Shown: one piece after another, positions 1 through 10,868 of the stretch
Layout: every line of letters begins with the position of its first letter
How positions within the stretch are numbered: position 1 is the first letter of the stretch
Assembly: GCA_963663495.1 (NCBI GenBank)
Contig: OY760427.1
Location: 5,518,001-5,582,000, forward strand
DNA: 64,000 bases
From: G963663495 sp963663495
Lineage (GTDB): Bacteria; Bacteroidota; Rhodothermia; Rhodothermales; Bin80
Direction: 5' to 3'
Position numbers and translations under genes: made by a program
The notes under the pieces: generated by a model
What the model was told of the DNA's origin: nothing
What the model saw: only the letters and a program-made list of their open reading frames with translations
Databases searched by the model: none

Positions 1-2
1 GG

Positions 3-845
3 CAGATTGCCGTGGCGGAGGCCGCACGTAATGTGGTCTGCGCCGGGGGCAGGCCGCTCGCCATCACGAACTGCCTGAACTTCGGGAATCCGTACAAGCC
101 AGAGGTGTACTGGGTCTTCAAGGAGGCCGTCCGCGGAATGGGAGAAGCGTGCAGTGCGCTCGGCACGCCAGTGACTGGTGGCAACGTGTCCTTCTACAAT
201 GAAAACCCTCTTGGGGCAGTATTCCCTACCCCGACCATCGGCATGCTTGGACTGGTCGAAGACTTGAACGCGCACAGGACTGGAGCAGCCTTTGTTGCGG
301 AAGGAGATGCCGTCTTTCTGCTGACGCCTCAAGAATGGACGCACCGCACGCACGCGGACGATATAGGCGGTTCGCAATACCTTGCGGATCGTCTGCAGAA
401 AGCGCACGGCGATGCCCCGCACCTTGATCTTAGCCAGGAGTCGGCAGTCCAGGCGGCCATGCTCACCCTGATTCGGAAGGACTTGGTCCAGAGTGCGCAT
501 GACGTGTCAGATGGCGGGCTTGCCGTCTGCGTGGCCGAATGTGCGCTCCTTTCCGGAACCATAGGAGCGGATGTAGACTTGGAGCTTGCGGACGGGGGGC
601 GACTGGACGCTCTGTTGTTTTCTGAATCGCAATCCAGGATAATCTTTACGACATCCCAACCGGCCGGCATGCTGCAGAGTGCATTGCCTGCGGACGCGTC
701 TGTATCGCTCACGCGTATTGGTACCACGCGGGGGGACGTCCTTCGAATCACTGTGGGCGGGGTGCTGGTGGTGAAGTGCGCGGTTGATCACCTCTCGTTC
801 ATCCACGACCAAGCACTTCCATCCATGCTGGCGGCGGCGGGGTGA
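3..845 (+). CDS. purL: Phosphoribosylformylglycinamidine synthase, PurL C-terminal part (5' end outside window)
   Basis: This is the C-terminal part of the FGAM synthase large subunit, which converts FGAR to FGAM with ATP and glutamine-derived ammonia in purine synthesis. The frame is open from the first bases of the window, so the true start lies upstream; the GTG at 12 is internal. Visible PurL signatures are the ITNCLNFGNP stretch, the GNVSFYNE motif, and the AIRS-type C-terminal domain with VSDGGLAVCVAECAL and FSESQSR. About 280 residues are present against roughly 740 for a small-type PurL. It ends 54 bases before trxA on the same strand, so it may share a transcript with it. The family call is firm; the full domain architecture cannot be seen here. 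Confidence 0.93.
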   Translation, partial: QIAVAEAARNVVCAGGRPLAITNCLNFGNPYKPEVYWVFKEAVRGMGEACSALGTPVTGGNVSFYNENPLGAVFPTPTIGMLGLVEDLNAHRTGAAFVAEGDAVFLLTPQEWTHRTHADDIGGSQYLADRLQKAHGDAPHLDLSQESAVQAAMLTLIRKDLVQSAHDVSDGGLAVCVAECALLSGTIGADVDLELADGGRLDALLFSESQSRIIFTTSQPAGMLQSALPADASVSLTRIGTTRGDVLRITVGGVLVVKCAVDHLSFIHDQALPSMLAAAG

Positions 846-899
846 AACCCGCCGTGTTGCCTACCGTAGGAGATCCGTCCATTAACGACGCTATGCACA

Positions 900-1238
900 A
901 TGGCCTCCAAGTACATAAGCCTTACTGATGCCACCTTCAAAAAGGAAGTCCTGGAATCGGATGTTCCTGTTTTGGTAGACTTCTGGGCTCCTTGGTGTGG
1001 ACCGTGCCGTGCAATGACTCCTGTCATTGAAAAGCTCGCAGAGGAGTTCGCGGGACGGGCCAAGATTGCCAAGATGAACGTTGACGACAACCAGCACGTG
1101 CCCATGCAGTATGGCATCCGCTCGATTCCTACCCTGCTGTTCTTTAACGAGGGGCAGGTGGTGGATCAACGTGTCGGGGTGGTGCAAAAGGGGAAGATCG
1201 CGAAAAAGCTGAATTCGCTGGCGGGGCAGGACGCCTAG
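900..1238 (+). CDS. trxA: Thioredoxin
   Basis: A 112-residue cytoplasmic thioredoxin that reduces protein disulfides. The active site WCGPC lies in FWAPWCGPCRAMTPV, and the cis-proline loop is visible as RSIPTLLFF. The length is normal for TrxA and there is no signal peptide, so it is a cytosolic form. The start at 900 gives MASKYISLTDATF, a standard N-terminus for the family. The gene for its reductase follows after 15 bases on the same strand, so the two almost certainly form an operon. No frame damage is seen. Confidence 0.96.
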   Translation: MASKYISLTDATFKKEVLESDVPVLVDFWAPWCGPCRAMTPVIEKLAEEFAGRAKIAKMNVDDNQHVPMQYGIRSIPTLLFFNEGQVVDQRVGVVQKGKIAKKLNSLAGQDA

Positions 1239-1253
1239 CGGCAACTGCGGATC

Positions 1254-2198
1254 ATGGCGGACACGCACCCAGCGCGGCACAACGTTGTTATCATTGGCTC
1301 GGGGCCGGCGGGTTATACGGCTGCACTGTACGCGGCTCGTGCGGGGTTGGAACCGGTAGTATTTGCGGGAATGGAGCCGGGGGGGCAGCTAACTACCACG
1401 ACGGATGTGGAGAACTATCCTGGATATGCTGAAGGGATTCTCGGGCCGGAGATGATGGAAGACTTTCGCCGCCAGGCGGAACGGTTTGGTGCCAACGTGC
1501 AGTACGGCACGGTTACCAGTGTGAACCTCTCAGACAGACCGTTTCAGATGGTGGTAGATGAAGAGGAGACGGTAACGGCAGATGCGTTGATCGTGGCTAC
1601 CGGAGCGTCGGCGCGGTACCTGGGGCTTGAGAATGAACTTCGATTGCTTGGTCATGGTGTCTCTGCGTGTGCCACATGCGATGGCCCTTTCTTCCGCGGC
1701 GCTGAGGTGGCCGTCGTAGGCGGTGGCGATTCCGCCATGGAGGAATCACTGTTCCTGACCCGGTTTTGCCCGCGGGTGTACATCGTGCACCGCAGGGATT
1801 CCTTTAGGGCATCCAAGATCATGCAGGCTCGCGTTTTGGCCAACGATCGCATCCAGGTCATATGGAACTCGGTGGTCGTCAATGTCTTGGGCGATTCGGA
1901 GGTTAGCGGGGTGCAGATTGAGAATGTGCGGACAAAAGAACTGCGTGCGCTTCGGGTGGGCGGACTATTTGTTGCTATCGGGCACAAGCCCAACACGGCG
2001 CTATTCGACTCATGGCTGGATATGAACGGGCTAGGGTACATCCAGACGCAATCGCATTCCACGCGCACCAACATCGCGGGCGTGTTTGCCTGTGGCGATG
2101 CACAAGACCATGTCTACCGGCAGGCTGTTACTGCAGCGGGAACGGGTTGTATGGCAGCTATTGATGCGGAACGGTTCCTGGCGACGCAGGGAGCCTAA
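1254..2198 (+). CDS. trxB: Thioredoxin-disulfide reductase
   Basis: An NADPH-dependent FAD flavoprotein that re-reduces thioredoxin. In order it shows the FAD-binding GSGPAGYTAALYAARAG near the N-terminus, the redox-active CATC in SACATCDGPFF (about residues 138-145), the NADPH-binding GGGDSAMEE, and the C-terminal FAD motif GVFACGDAQDH. At 314 residues it is the usual length for the low-molecular-weight bacterial enzyme. It lies directly downstream of trxA. Its stop overlaps the stop of the convergent proline dehydrogenase gene by four bases, so there is no room for a separate terminator between them. Confidence 0.96.
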   Translation: MADTHPARHNVVIIGSGPAGYTAALYAARAGLEPVVFAGMEPGGQLTTTTDVENYPGYAEGILGPEMMEDFRRQAERFGANVQYGTVTSVNLSDRPFQMVVDEEETVTADALIVATGASARYLGLENELRLLGHGVSACATCDGPFFRGAEVAVVGGGDSAMEESLFLTRFCPRVYIVHRRDSFRASKIMQARVLANDRIQVIWNSVVVNVLGDSEVSGVQIENVRTKELRALRVGGLFVAIGHKPNTALFDSWLDMNGLGYIQTQSHSTRTNIAGVFACGDAQDHVYRQAVTAAGTGCMAAIDAERFLATQGA

Positions 2199-3061
2199 CG
2201 ACGCAGGGCGTTTCGGAAGAGAAACAATATGTTTTCTTTCCTTTCGCGAAGGCGCCGGAAGTAGTAGGGAAACCATTGATCCCCATAGGGAACATACACG
2301 CGCACTCCATAGCCTGCCTCCACCAGTCGAACCTGAGTTTGCGGACGTATACGGTACAGCATTTGGAACTCGAACGCCTTCGGAGGGACGCCTTTCTCCA
2401 GCGCGAACGCTTTGGTCTCTGACAGCAATAGGTCGTCGTGCGTAGCAATGGCAGGAAAGGTACCGGAAGTTAGCAGCACACGCATACACGCCGTGAAGTT
2501 GGCGCGTATCCGGTCCATCCGCTGAAACGCGATGGACTTAGGCTCTTTATAGGCTCCCTTGACCAATCGTACCCGTGCTTTGAGGCTGCACATGCGTGCA
2601 ACATCATCTGGCGTACGGTGGAGATAAGCCTGTAGCACCACGCCCAGATGGCGTCTGTATTCCGGCAGGGCGGCTTCAAATATGCGTAACGTAGGGGCCA
2701 ACAGTTCGGAGCCCTCCATGTCCAAGCGTACAAAGGCATTCAGCTTACGGGCCGTTTCCAGGATCGGATACAGGTTGTGCGCGCAAGTGGATTCACTGAT
2801 TGCGAGCCCGATCATAGACAACTTGATGGAGATGTTGTTATCTACGCCGGTAGTGGAGCCTAGTGTCTCCAGCAGACGGACGTAGGTATCCCGTGCTGTA
2901 ACTGTGCGTTCGTGCGTTGCCATATGCTCACCGAGCACATCTACGGTGGTGTGGAGGCCCTGTCTATAGAGGCGCTGCAGTACCGGCAGAGCGCCCTCCA
3001 TGGTCTCTGCGGCAACAAACGCGCGGGCAAGAATGAATGGCAACTTGACTCGGCTGGCCAT
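2195..3061 (-). CDS. Proline dehydrogenase (monofunctional, ProDH barrel)
   Basis: An FAD-dependent enzyme that oxidises proline to pyrroline-5-carboxylate, the first step of proline breakdown. ProDH-family features are FVAAETMEGAL near the N-terminus, LGEHMATHERTV, the DNNISIKLSMIGLAIS strand, VRLDMEGSELL, VRLVKGAYKEP and the C-terminal YVPYGDQWFPYYFRRLRER with the substrate-binding Arg pair. The ATG at 3061 gives 288 residues and leaves 20 bases after the upstream HAD gene. However, family-like residues (LVRNQSFSRMASRV) continue just upstream of this ATG into the HAD reading frame, where I see no ATG, GTG or TTG in a good place. The true start is therefore uncertain and may use a rare codon. 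The gene is co-oriented with and probably coupled to the HAD gene. Confidence 0.85.
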   Translation of the reverse strand: MASRVKLPFILARAFVAAETMEGALPVLQRLYRQGLHTTVDVLGEHMATHERTVTARDTYVRLLETLGSTTGVDNNISIKLSMIGLAISESTCAHNLYPILETARKLNAFVRLDMEGSELLAPTLRIFEAALPEYRRHLGVVLQAYLHRTPDDVARMCSLKARVRLVKGAYKEPKSIAFQRMDRIRANFTACMRVLLTSGTFPAIATHDDLLLSETKAFALEKGVPPKAFEFQMLYRIRPQTQVRLVEAGYGVRVYVPYGDQWFPYYFRRLRERKENILFLFRNALRR

Positions 3062-3081
3062 TCGGCTGAAAGACTGGTTCC

Positions 3082-3810
3082 TTACGAGGCAGGCGGCAAT
3101 CCCAGTAGCGATGGCAATGCATTCGCATTGGCGACCACTGCATGCGCTCCGCGAGATTCCAGGAGTCCGCGGTGTGCTTCCGTCTCCACATACGGAGGCG
3201 TGACACCGACGGCCCACATATTGGCTGCCCGTGCGGCTTGCATATCGTCTACCGTATCTCCTACATACATGGCCTGGTCGGGCCGCATGGACAGTCCTGC
3301 CGCGTGCAGCACGCCTAGGGCATGTTGCAGCGGAAACGGGTCGGGTTTGCCCCGGTGTTCATGTTTCTCGCGGGCCACCAACAGCGGAAAATATTTCTTC
3401 CAGCCCAGACGGTCACGTGTCCAAGCGGCCTCTAACTCAGGGCGCCCGGTCACAATGCCCATGATCAGTCGCGCTTCGGCCAGGTGATCTAGAGTTTGCG
3501 TGCGCACGAGCGGTGACTCCTGGGCAATGAACCCGTTCCAGCAGTCTCCCCGGTATCGGCGCTGAAACTCGGCTACAACGCGATGCCTTGACACCTCCAT
3601 GCCACTGTCGGCGATGATGGCGTGTGTTAGGGTCCAGTCGTCATTAAAGCCGCCCCGGTTTTTGTACCTCTGCACGGTACTGTTGGTGATGGTGCGCCCG
3701 GTGAAATGAAATACTGTTTCCTCAATTGCACGCCGGTAGGAGCCGGATACGTCCACCAACACCCCGTCCATGTCGAAGAGTACGACTTTGACATTCTCAA
3801 ACGGGGCCAT
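3082..3810 (-). CDS. HAD-superfamily hydrolase (subfamily IA-like phosphatase)
   Basis: A probable small-molecule phosphatase of the haloacid dehalogenase superfamily. Motif I with the nucleophile is VVLFDMDGVLVDVSG, motif II is the Thr in GIVTGRPE, the motif III lysine lies in HRGKPDPFPLQHAL, and motif IV is YVGDTVDDMQAARAA. The all-alpha cap lies between motifs I and II, as in subfamily IA. It resembles the uncharacterised IA branch known from cyanobacteria and Bacteroidota; the substrate cannot be read from sequence. I chose the ATG at 3810, ten residues before the motif I aspartate; an ATG at 3858 would add 16 residues. It is followed closely by proline dehydrogenase on the same strand. 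Confidence 0.85.
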   Translation of the reverse strand: MAPFENVKVVLFDMDGVLVDVSGSYRRAIEETVFHFTGRTITNSTVQRYKNRGGFNDDWTLTHAIIADSGMEVSRHRVVAEFQRRYRGDCWNGFIAQESPLVRTQTLDHLAEARLIMGIVTGRPELEAAWTRDRLGWKKYFPLLVAREKHEHRGKPDPFPLQHALGVLHAAGLSMRPDQAMYVGDTVDDMQAARAANMWAVGVTPPYVETEAHRGLLESRGAHAVVANANALPSLLGLPPAS

Positions 3811-3900
3811 TGCAGGTAGCTGTCGGATTAGTAGGCGGGTCTGCCGGTCAGTGGGCACCCACTATTTGTAGCCATCAGCATTCAAGGGCATATCGTGCCG

Positions 3901-5454
<1,554 letters not shown>

Positions 5455-5658
5455 GGAATCGGGGGTTGGGCAGGTTGACACGTATGCTTCGCTATCGTAG
5501 CAGGTAGGTTGTTTCCGTACCGGACGACGGAGACTATCCTTAGGCAAATGGGGCTGGCGCGTAGAGGCACAGACGGAACGAGATATCGCACATTCCCGTC
5601 CGGTGGACAGGTGAGCGGACAAATTGACCCGCAGCGACGGTGCAATATAGATGATTTA

Positions 5659-5841
5659 GGGAGTTATATGGCTGAGTGCCACGCGTTTTCGCAGGAATTA
5701 CTTTTTGTGCTTTGGTGGTGCAGACAGGATGGCTTTCGCCAGCTTTTCATAATCGGTTCCCGCTTTTCACGAAAACAATGCAATTATTTCAAATAACTCA
5801 ACACGTGGGTACGCATGCTATATACTTTCCATATATTAGGG
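5659..5841 (+). repeat. MITE-like block joined to tnpB, copy 1
   Basis: This non-coding block starts with GGGAGTTATATGGCTGAGTG and matches the solo MITE at 53752-53921 along most of its length. It departs from the solo copy at the right end: after GCTATATA it has about 14 different bases and then a second GGGAGTTATAT just upstream of tnpB. The same junction occurs next to the tnpB copies at 12.2 kb and 60.3 kb, so MITE and tnpB travel as one unit. It lies between rho and the mobile region. Confidence 0.75.
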
Positions 5842-5860
5842 AGTTATATACCACAGTGCC

Positions 5861-7109
5861 ATGCCCGAAACGGTTAGTGCATACCGCAATATCACATACA
5901 GGCTGTTGCCCGGAAGTCGGAGTAACGCCAAGCAACTTGCTGGATTAGCGGGTGCGTGTAGGTTTGTGTGGAATGCCATCCTCGCAGAGCAGAGCGAGGC
6001 GTACAAGAAAGCGAAAGAGGCTGGAGAGAAGCCGCCCTCGGTAAGCTTCTTCTCGCTGGGGAAGCGGTTCACGGCGCTGCGCCGCACGGTCGAGTGGCTA
6101 CCTGAATACTCCTTTGGTGTCGTTAGATACACATTGTCGTTAGATACCCATTGAAATATCAGGCGGATGCATGGAAGGCATTCTTCAAGGAGTGTAAGAG
6201 AAGATCGAGATTCCATTCCAGACGTGGTAGTACGCCTTCGTTCACGATCCCGGATAACGTAAGGGTTCGGGATGGCAAGCTGTATATCCCGAAAGTGGGA
6301 TATACGGCGCTCCGCAGGCGGGGAGGCAACCCGTACCCTGATGGTATACCCGTCAAAGCCACGGTAAAGAAGAACGCCGGCAAAGGGTATGCTGTCATCT
6401 GCTACAAGATGGAGGCACCTGTAATAGAGGATACCGGCGGTGCTGTAGGCATTGACCGTAATTGCGGGCAGGTCGCTATGGTCTCCACAGAGGGCGATAC
6501 AAGCATTATCAGACAACCGGATACCAAGCGTCTTGATGCCAAGTTGAAGCGGCATCAGCGAAGACTGGCGAGACAGAAGAAAGGCTCCAACCGTCGTAAC
6601 AGGCGGAAGCATAGAATCGCCCGCATACAGCGCAAGCGTGCTAACATCCTCAAGAATGCGAACCACCAGGTAAGTCGCAGTATTGCCAATTGCTCCTCAA
6701 CGGTGATACTGGAGGACCTGAAGATCAAAGCGATGATACGTTCAGCTAAGGGGACGAAGGAGAGCTTTGGCACAAACGTCAGACAGAAATCTGGCCTCAA
6801 CCGTGGGATACTGCGAACAGGTTGGGGCCAGCTGGATCAGATGCTGGGCTATAAGTGCCGCAAGGTGATAAAGGTTACCGCTGCCTATACCAGTCAGCGG
6901 TGTTCTGTGTGTGTGGGCACACAGAAGCGAGTAACGGTAAGATACGGAGCAAATTCACGTGTATGTCCTGTGGATATGCGGATCATGCAGACCTGAATGC
7001 GGCTGCAAACATACTGGCCTCCGGGATTGGGGCTTCTGCACGGCGAGGGGCGTTTGGGTTACCGACCCCTATGACCCGTGACATTGATACTCGTTCTATC
7101 AAGCTGTAA
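5861..7109 (+). pseudogene. tnpB: tnpB-type RNA-guided nuclease gene, broken (copy 1)
   Basis: The gene is spread over three frames: 5861-6154 (MPETVSAYRNITYRLL...), 6151-about 6900, and about 6880-7109. TnpB features are the N-terminal helix-rich part (GACRFVWNAILAEQSEAY), the RuvC-like start GGAVGIDRNCGQVAMV, the long Arg/Lys-rich helix (RLDAKLKRHQRRLARQKKG), the VILEDLKIKAM strand with its acidic residue, and the C-terminal zinc ribbon CSVCGHTEASN / CMSCGYADHADLNAAANI. The first break is a 17-bp tandem duplication (unit TCGTTAGATACACATTG) near 6127-6160. The second is an extra GT in the first zinc-ribbon Cys codons near 6905. The 3' end is cut by the ISNCY-type element. No tnpA (Y1 transposase) is nearby. 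Nuclease function is very unlikely as written. Confidence 0.85.
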
Positions 7110-7238
7110 GCGTTACTTTTACAGATGGATATGAGCCATACCGTATTTTGCACATTGCAGATTATTCAGCCAGCGTGACTCTAACGAATGTTTGGCCAAA
7201 TCCTTCTGTTTCGGGCGTTTTCATCGATATAAGGCCCC

Positions 7239-7985
7239 TTGGGGCCGATTATTCATACGATTAATACCATGCGGATTGTAGAGGATACTCAGTTTAAGCT
7301 CGGGCAGGTCCCCATTGAAGAGATGACCTTCCACCCCAAAGACCGGGACGATATACCAGCAGCGCTAAAAGGACTGCAGCACCTGTATTGCGACGCAACG
7401 GATCAGCAGAAGGTCTTTGAGATCCTGGAGAAGCAGTTGCTTCCGAATATTGATTTGCAGCGTGGTCGTCCGGGGATGGCACTTTGGCGCGTCTTTGTCT
7501 GGGGGTATTGAAGCAGGCCCTCAACTGCGACTTTGATCGTTTGAGGAGCCTGGCCGCCAAGCATTTGGAGGTGCGCCAGATGCTGGGGCATACGAATTTC
7601 TGGGACGAGCCTATCTATCAGCTGCAGACCGTTATTGATAACGTGAGCCTGCTAACAGCGGACATCCTGAAGCAGATCAACGATGCGGGGTGGTGGCTTG
7701 TGGTCACCGATTGGTAGAACAGGAGCCAGAGGAACCGCTTCTTTGCCGGGTTGATTCGGCGGTGGCCAAAGCGAATGTGGAGTGGCCTACGGATGTTCGC
7801 TTGTTGTGGGAATCGATGCGGTGCCTGATTCGGGAGTTGCATTGCGCATGTGAGGCGCACAGCCTTGCGGGCTGGCGCAAGGCTGTGTACTGGAGTCGTA
7901 CCTTGAAGAAGGCCTTCAACCGGGTGCGTACGCACCGTCAGTGGCGTGATGAGTCGAAGGTGAGAAAGTATGTGGTACGCCAGGC
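7239..7985 (+). pseudogene. ISNCY-family transposase, N-terminal exon (copy A)
   Basis: The ISNCY transposase N-terminus begins MRIVEDTQFKLGQVPIEEM (ATG at 7269, with an upstream in-frame ATG at 7239) and continues through RDDIPAALKGLQHLY, GRPGMALWRVFV, LRSLAAKHLEVRQMLGH and TVIDNVSLLTADILKQIN. The frame breaks near 7500, where one base is missing from a G run (LWRVFVLG to VLKQALNCDFD), and again near 7690 at a G-rich site. The first break is identical in position in copy B. After KVRKYVV near 7980 the protein sequence is interrupted by the group II intron; the rest of the transposase resumes near 9900. As it stands the transposase cannot be made without both frameshifting and splicing. Confidence 0.8.
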
Positions 7986-9896
7986 TAACTGGCAAGGATA
8001 TAGCGGGTGGAAGTCCCGTAATATGAAGCAAGAACCATGCACATAATTCCGCGAGCCGTGCGCGGTCACTCGTGAGGGTGGACGTGAAGTGTCGGTAGCG
8101 GCGCATATGGCCAGGGATATTGAGCAACGAAAGATGTGTCGTTCGGGTCGCCGAGATTATCGGTGCGGTCGAAGGCAATATGTCCGTCATCGTTATGGTG
8201 AGACGGCGGACAGGCCCGCGGTGTCTGAGACCCCATGGACGTATGTACATATCCTGCCGGGACCTGGGAGGTCTTCATACTGTCCTGCAGTCGTGCGTCG
8301 CCGCGAAGGAAAGGTGGAAACACCGTAACCGGAGATGCACGGTATGAAGAAGTCAGACGACAGCATAGTAGCGATGAATGCTGCGAACAAAGGGGACGAT
8401 ACCCTGGCGGAGCAGCGGGAGCGAAGGCTGTCGCCCGAGGGGAAATCGCGAGATCCTACCACGCACCAGGCAGAAATGGGCTCGCGTGTCACAGGGGAAG
8501 GAACGGTTACGGGAGTTCGTGAAGCGAAACCCAGCGGAGCGTCTCACGACGTTACTGCACCATGTCAGCATGGAAGCGCTTAGGACCGCCTTCCACGCGC
8601 AGAAGTGTGAAGCGACACCGGGAGTGGATGGTATGACATGGGAGAGGTACGCGGAGGATTTGGAGGACCGTATGACGGACCTTCACCGACGTGTACATAC
8701 AGGAGCGTACCGGGCGACCCCGTCCAAGCGGGTAGAGATACCCAAGCCGGACGGAGGTACACGACCGCTTGGCATGGCTGCACTGGAGGACAAGATCGTC
8801 CAGAGGGCTGTGGTGGAACGTATACTGACTCCGATTTTCGAGGAGGAGTTTGTGGGTTTCAGCTATGGGTTCCGGCCGAAGCGCAGCGCGCACGACGCGT
8901 TGGATGCTATGGCATATGTGATAGAGCGTCGCAAGGTCAACTACATTGTGGACGCCGACATTCGCAAGTTCTTTGACACGGTAAACCAGGAGTGGCTTAT
9001 CCGCTTCTTGGAGCATCGTATTGCGGATAAGCGGGTGATTCGGTTGATCAGCAAGTGGCTGAAGGCGGGCGTGATGGTAGATGGGATGTGGCGGGATAGT
9101 GAGGAGGGTACACCGCAGGGTGCGGTGATTTCCCCTATACGGGCCAACATTTATCTTCATTACGTGTTGGATCTTTGGACCGATGCATGGCGCAAGTCAC
9201 AGCGGAGTGCGGGGGAGGTCTACATCATTCGTTATGCGGATGATTTCGTGGTGTGTTTCCAGTACGAGGGGACAGCGCAATGTTATCTGCGTGCATTGCG
9301 GGATCGGCTTGATACGTTCGGGTTGAGACTGCATCCGAGGAAGACTCGTCTGATTGAATTCGGGCGGTTTGCCGAGGAAGATCGCAGGAAGCGTGGTGAG
9401 GGTCGACCGGAGACATTCGACTTTCTGGGATTTACGCATTACGGTCGTAGAGATCGGAGGGGGCGATTTAGTCTTGGTCGTAAGCCGATAGCCGAGCGTA
9501 TGGCTCGTTTTCTGAAGCGCGTGAAGGGGCAGTTGATTCGTCTCATGCACCGCCGGTGCATGAGACGGGGAAATGGTTGGGGCGGGTGCTCAACGGATGG
9601 TTGAATTACTATGCCGTACCGACGAGTTACCGGTACCTTGCGAGCTGCTACGTCCAGCTGTACTGGATATGGATGCATGTGCTACGACGACGTTCCCAGC
9701 GGGATCGTACGACATGGGACACGATGGACAAGCTCACTGCAATATACTGGCCGAAGATGGAGATCCGGCACCCATGGCCTTCCACACGATTTACCGTCAA
9801 GCGCGACGGCGCGACCCAAGGGAGGAGCCGGATGCGTTAGCACGCACGTCCGGATCTGTCCGGGGGGCCCGGGGCGACTCGGGTCCCTACCGGCAT
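7975..9896 (+). mobile_element. Group II intron inside the ISNCY transposase (copy A)
   Basis: The 5' part begins around GCCAGGCTAACTGGC near 7980 and is followed by a structured leader of about 350 bases before the reverse-transcriptase gene. Domain V is visible at 9825-9856, beginning GAGCCGGATGCG and ending CGTCCGGATC. A domain VI-like G/C hairpin follows, ending about CTACCGGCAT at 9896. Transposase coding sequence flanks it on both sides. The exact 5' splice site is not certain, because no textbook GUGYG stands out. Confidence 0.8.
8335..9839 (+). pseudogene. ltrA: Group II intron reverse transcriptase/maturase, frameshifted (copy A)
   Basis: The intron-encoded protein has RT motifs in order: PGVDGMTWERY, GGTRPLGMAALEDKIVQ, FGFRPKRSAHDAL-type fingers (SYGFRPKRSAHDALDA), VDADIRKFFDTV, GTPQGAVISP, the catalytic YADDFVVCF and DFLGFTHYGRR. 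The maturase domain X (LNGWLNYYAVPTSYRYL, HPWPSTRF) is in another frame near the end. No HNH endonuclease domain is seen. Compared with copy B, copy A lacks two bases near 8470 (N-terminal frame change) and one base near 9553 in CACCGCCGG, which separates domain X from the RT. Both differences could be real decay or base-calling errors; as written the maturase is inactive. Confidence 0.85.
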
Positions 9897-10616
9897 AAAA
9901 TGTGTCGTGTTCTGATTGAGCGTGCGGAGAGCAGTGTTAGCGTGTTGAAGGAGAAAGACGCGGATCTTGAGGAGGTGTTGCGGTACTTGGCAGATGCACA
10001 AAGGCAGATAGATCAAGTAGATAGTCGTCTATGGAAGGGGGAGGTGATTCCGCATGATGAGAAGGTATTTTCGATACATGAGCCGCATACTCGTTGGATC
10101 ACCAAGGGGAAGGCGGGGGTGATTGCGGAGTTGGGTCTGCCGGTATGCGTGCTGGAGGATCAGCATCAGTTGATATTGTGGCATCAGATACTGCACGAGG
10201 GGGTGGATTCGGATATGATTGTGGGGTTTATGAAGGAAGCGAAGGATCGGTATCCGGCGATCACATCGTGCAGCATGGATAAGGGGTACTCATCGGTAAA
10301 GAACCGTAAGGTGCTGGAGCAGGTGTTGGACACGGTGAACATGCCGAAGAGGGGTCGGTTGAGCAAAGCGGACAAGGAGAGGGAATCCGATCCGAAGTTT
10401 GTGGAGGGGCGTCGTCAGCATCCGGCGGTGGAGTCGGCGATCAACAATTTGAATCATCGGGGTCTGGGTTTGATACGGACCCGTGGCAAGGAAGGCTTTG
10501 TTCGCACGGTGGCGCTGATAGTGGTAGCGGCGAATGTTCACCGTATCGGGCAGATGGTGAAGCAGAACGAGGAGCGACGAAGGCGGTGCGAGCAGGCCCG
10601 CAAGCGCGCGGCGTAG
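9897..10616 (+). pseudogene. ISNCY-family transposase, C-terminal exon (copy A)
   Basis: The second half of the interrupted transposase begins just after the intron (KMCRVLIERAESSVSVL). It contains the conserved block FSIHEPHTRWITKGKAGV, ELGLPVCVLEDQHQLILWH, the CSMDKGYSSVKN motif and the ending HPAVESAINNLNHRGLGL. These blocks carry the presumed catalytic acidic residues of the ISNCY DDE-type domain. Nothing drives its separate translation; it would need splicing to exon 1. It is nearly identical to 25515-26234. Confidence 0.8.
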
Positions 10617-10722
10617 GGACTCGCGCGAGCATCTTCAGCACAAAATCAAGGTAGTCTGCAAGGGCGAGAGGCCAACGTGTGTTCGAGCATCGCTGATGGA
10701 GGCCAAAAACACGTCAAAACCA

Positions 10723-10868
10723 CCGGATTGCCGGTGTGAGCGGACAAAGTCAGCGACGTCACCGTCGACAAATCCTTGCTGACTGTCCTTCCGGATCCCC
10801 AATTCGGATTCCAGCCCCCCGGCTAGTCCAAGAGTCACTCAGAAATGCCTACTTTTCTGGCAAACACT
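10723..10868. repeat. Dispersed repeat R, copy 1 (right end of ISNCY element A)
   Basis: It begins ATTGCCGGTGTGAGCGGACA and includes CCCCAATTCGGATTCCAG. It recurs at 15614 (diverged) and 26342 (nearly identical). On the minus strand the differences between copies look partly codon-like (frame ending VADFVRSHRQ), so it may be a degraded gene end rather than a pure IS terminus. I see no gene in the rest of 10617-10947. Confidence 0.6.

Larger units (their letters stand above)
7085..10868 (+). mobile_element. ISNCY-family insertion sequence carrying a group II intron (copy A)
   Basis: Comparison with the second copy (22968-26484) fixes the shared segment: both begin at TGATACTCGTTCTAT and end at TTTCTGGCAAACACT. 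Copy A is 3784 bp and copy B 3517 bp; the difference is a deletion in B around the intron 5' junction. The element contains an ISNCY-type transposase split by a group II intron. Its left end truncates tnpB copy 1, so it arrived after that element. I could not identify clean terminal inverted repeats or a target duplication, so the limits are those of shared sequence rather than proven IS ends. Confidence 0.7.

Noticed and set aside
5836..6666. Long minus-strand open frame opposite tnpB copy 1 (also seen at copies 2 and 3)
   Set aside because: The plus-strand sequence carries clear TnpB motifs; the antisense frame is open only by chance and is shared because the copies are related.
10635..10838. 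Small minus-strand frame in repeat R as a gene
   Set aside because: Codon-like differences between copies are suggestive, but there is no recognisable family, no stable start and one copy has a stop; kept only as a repeat.
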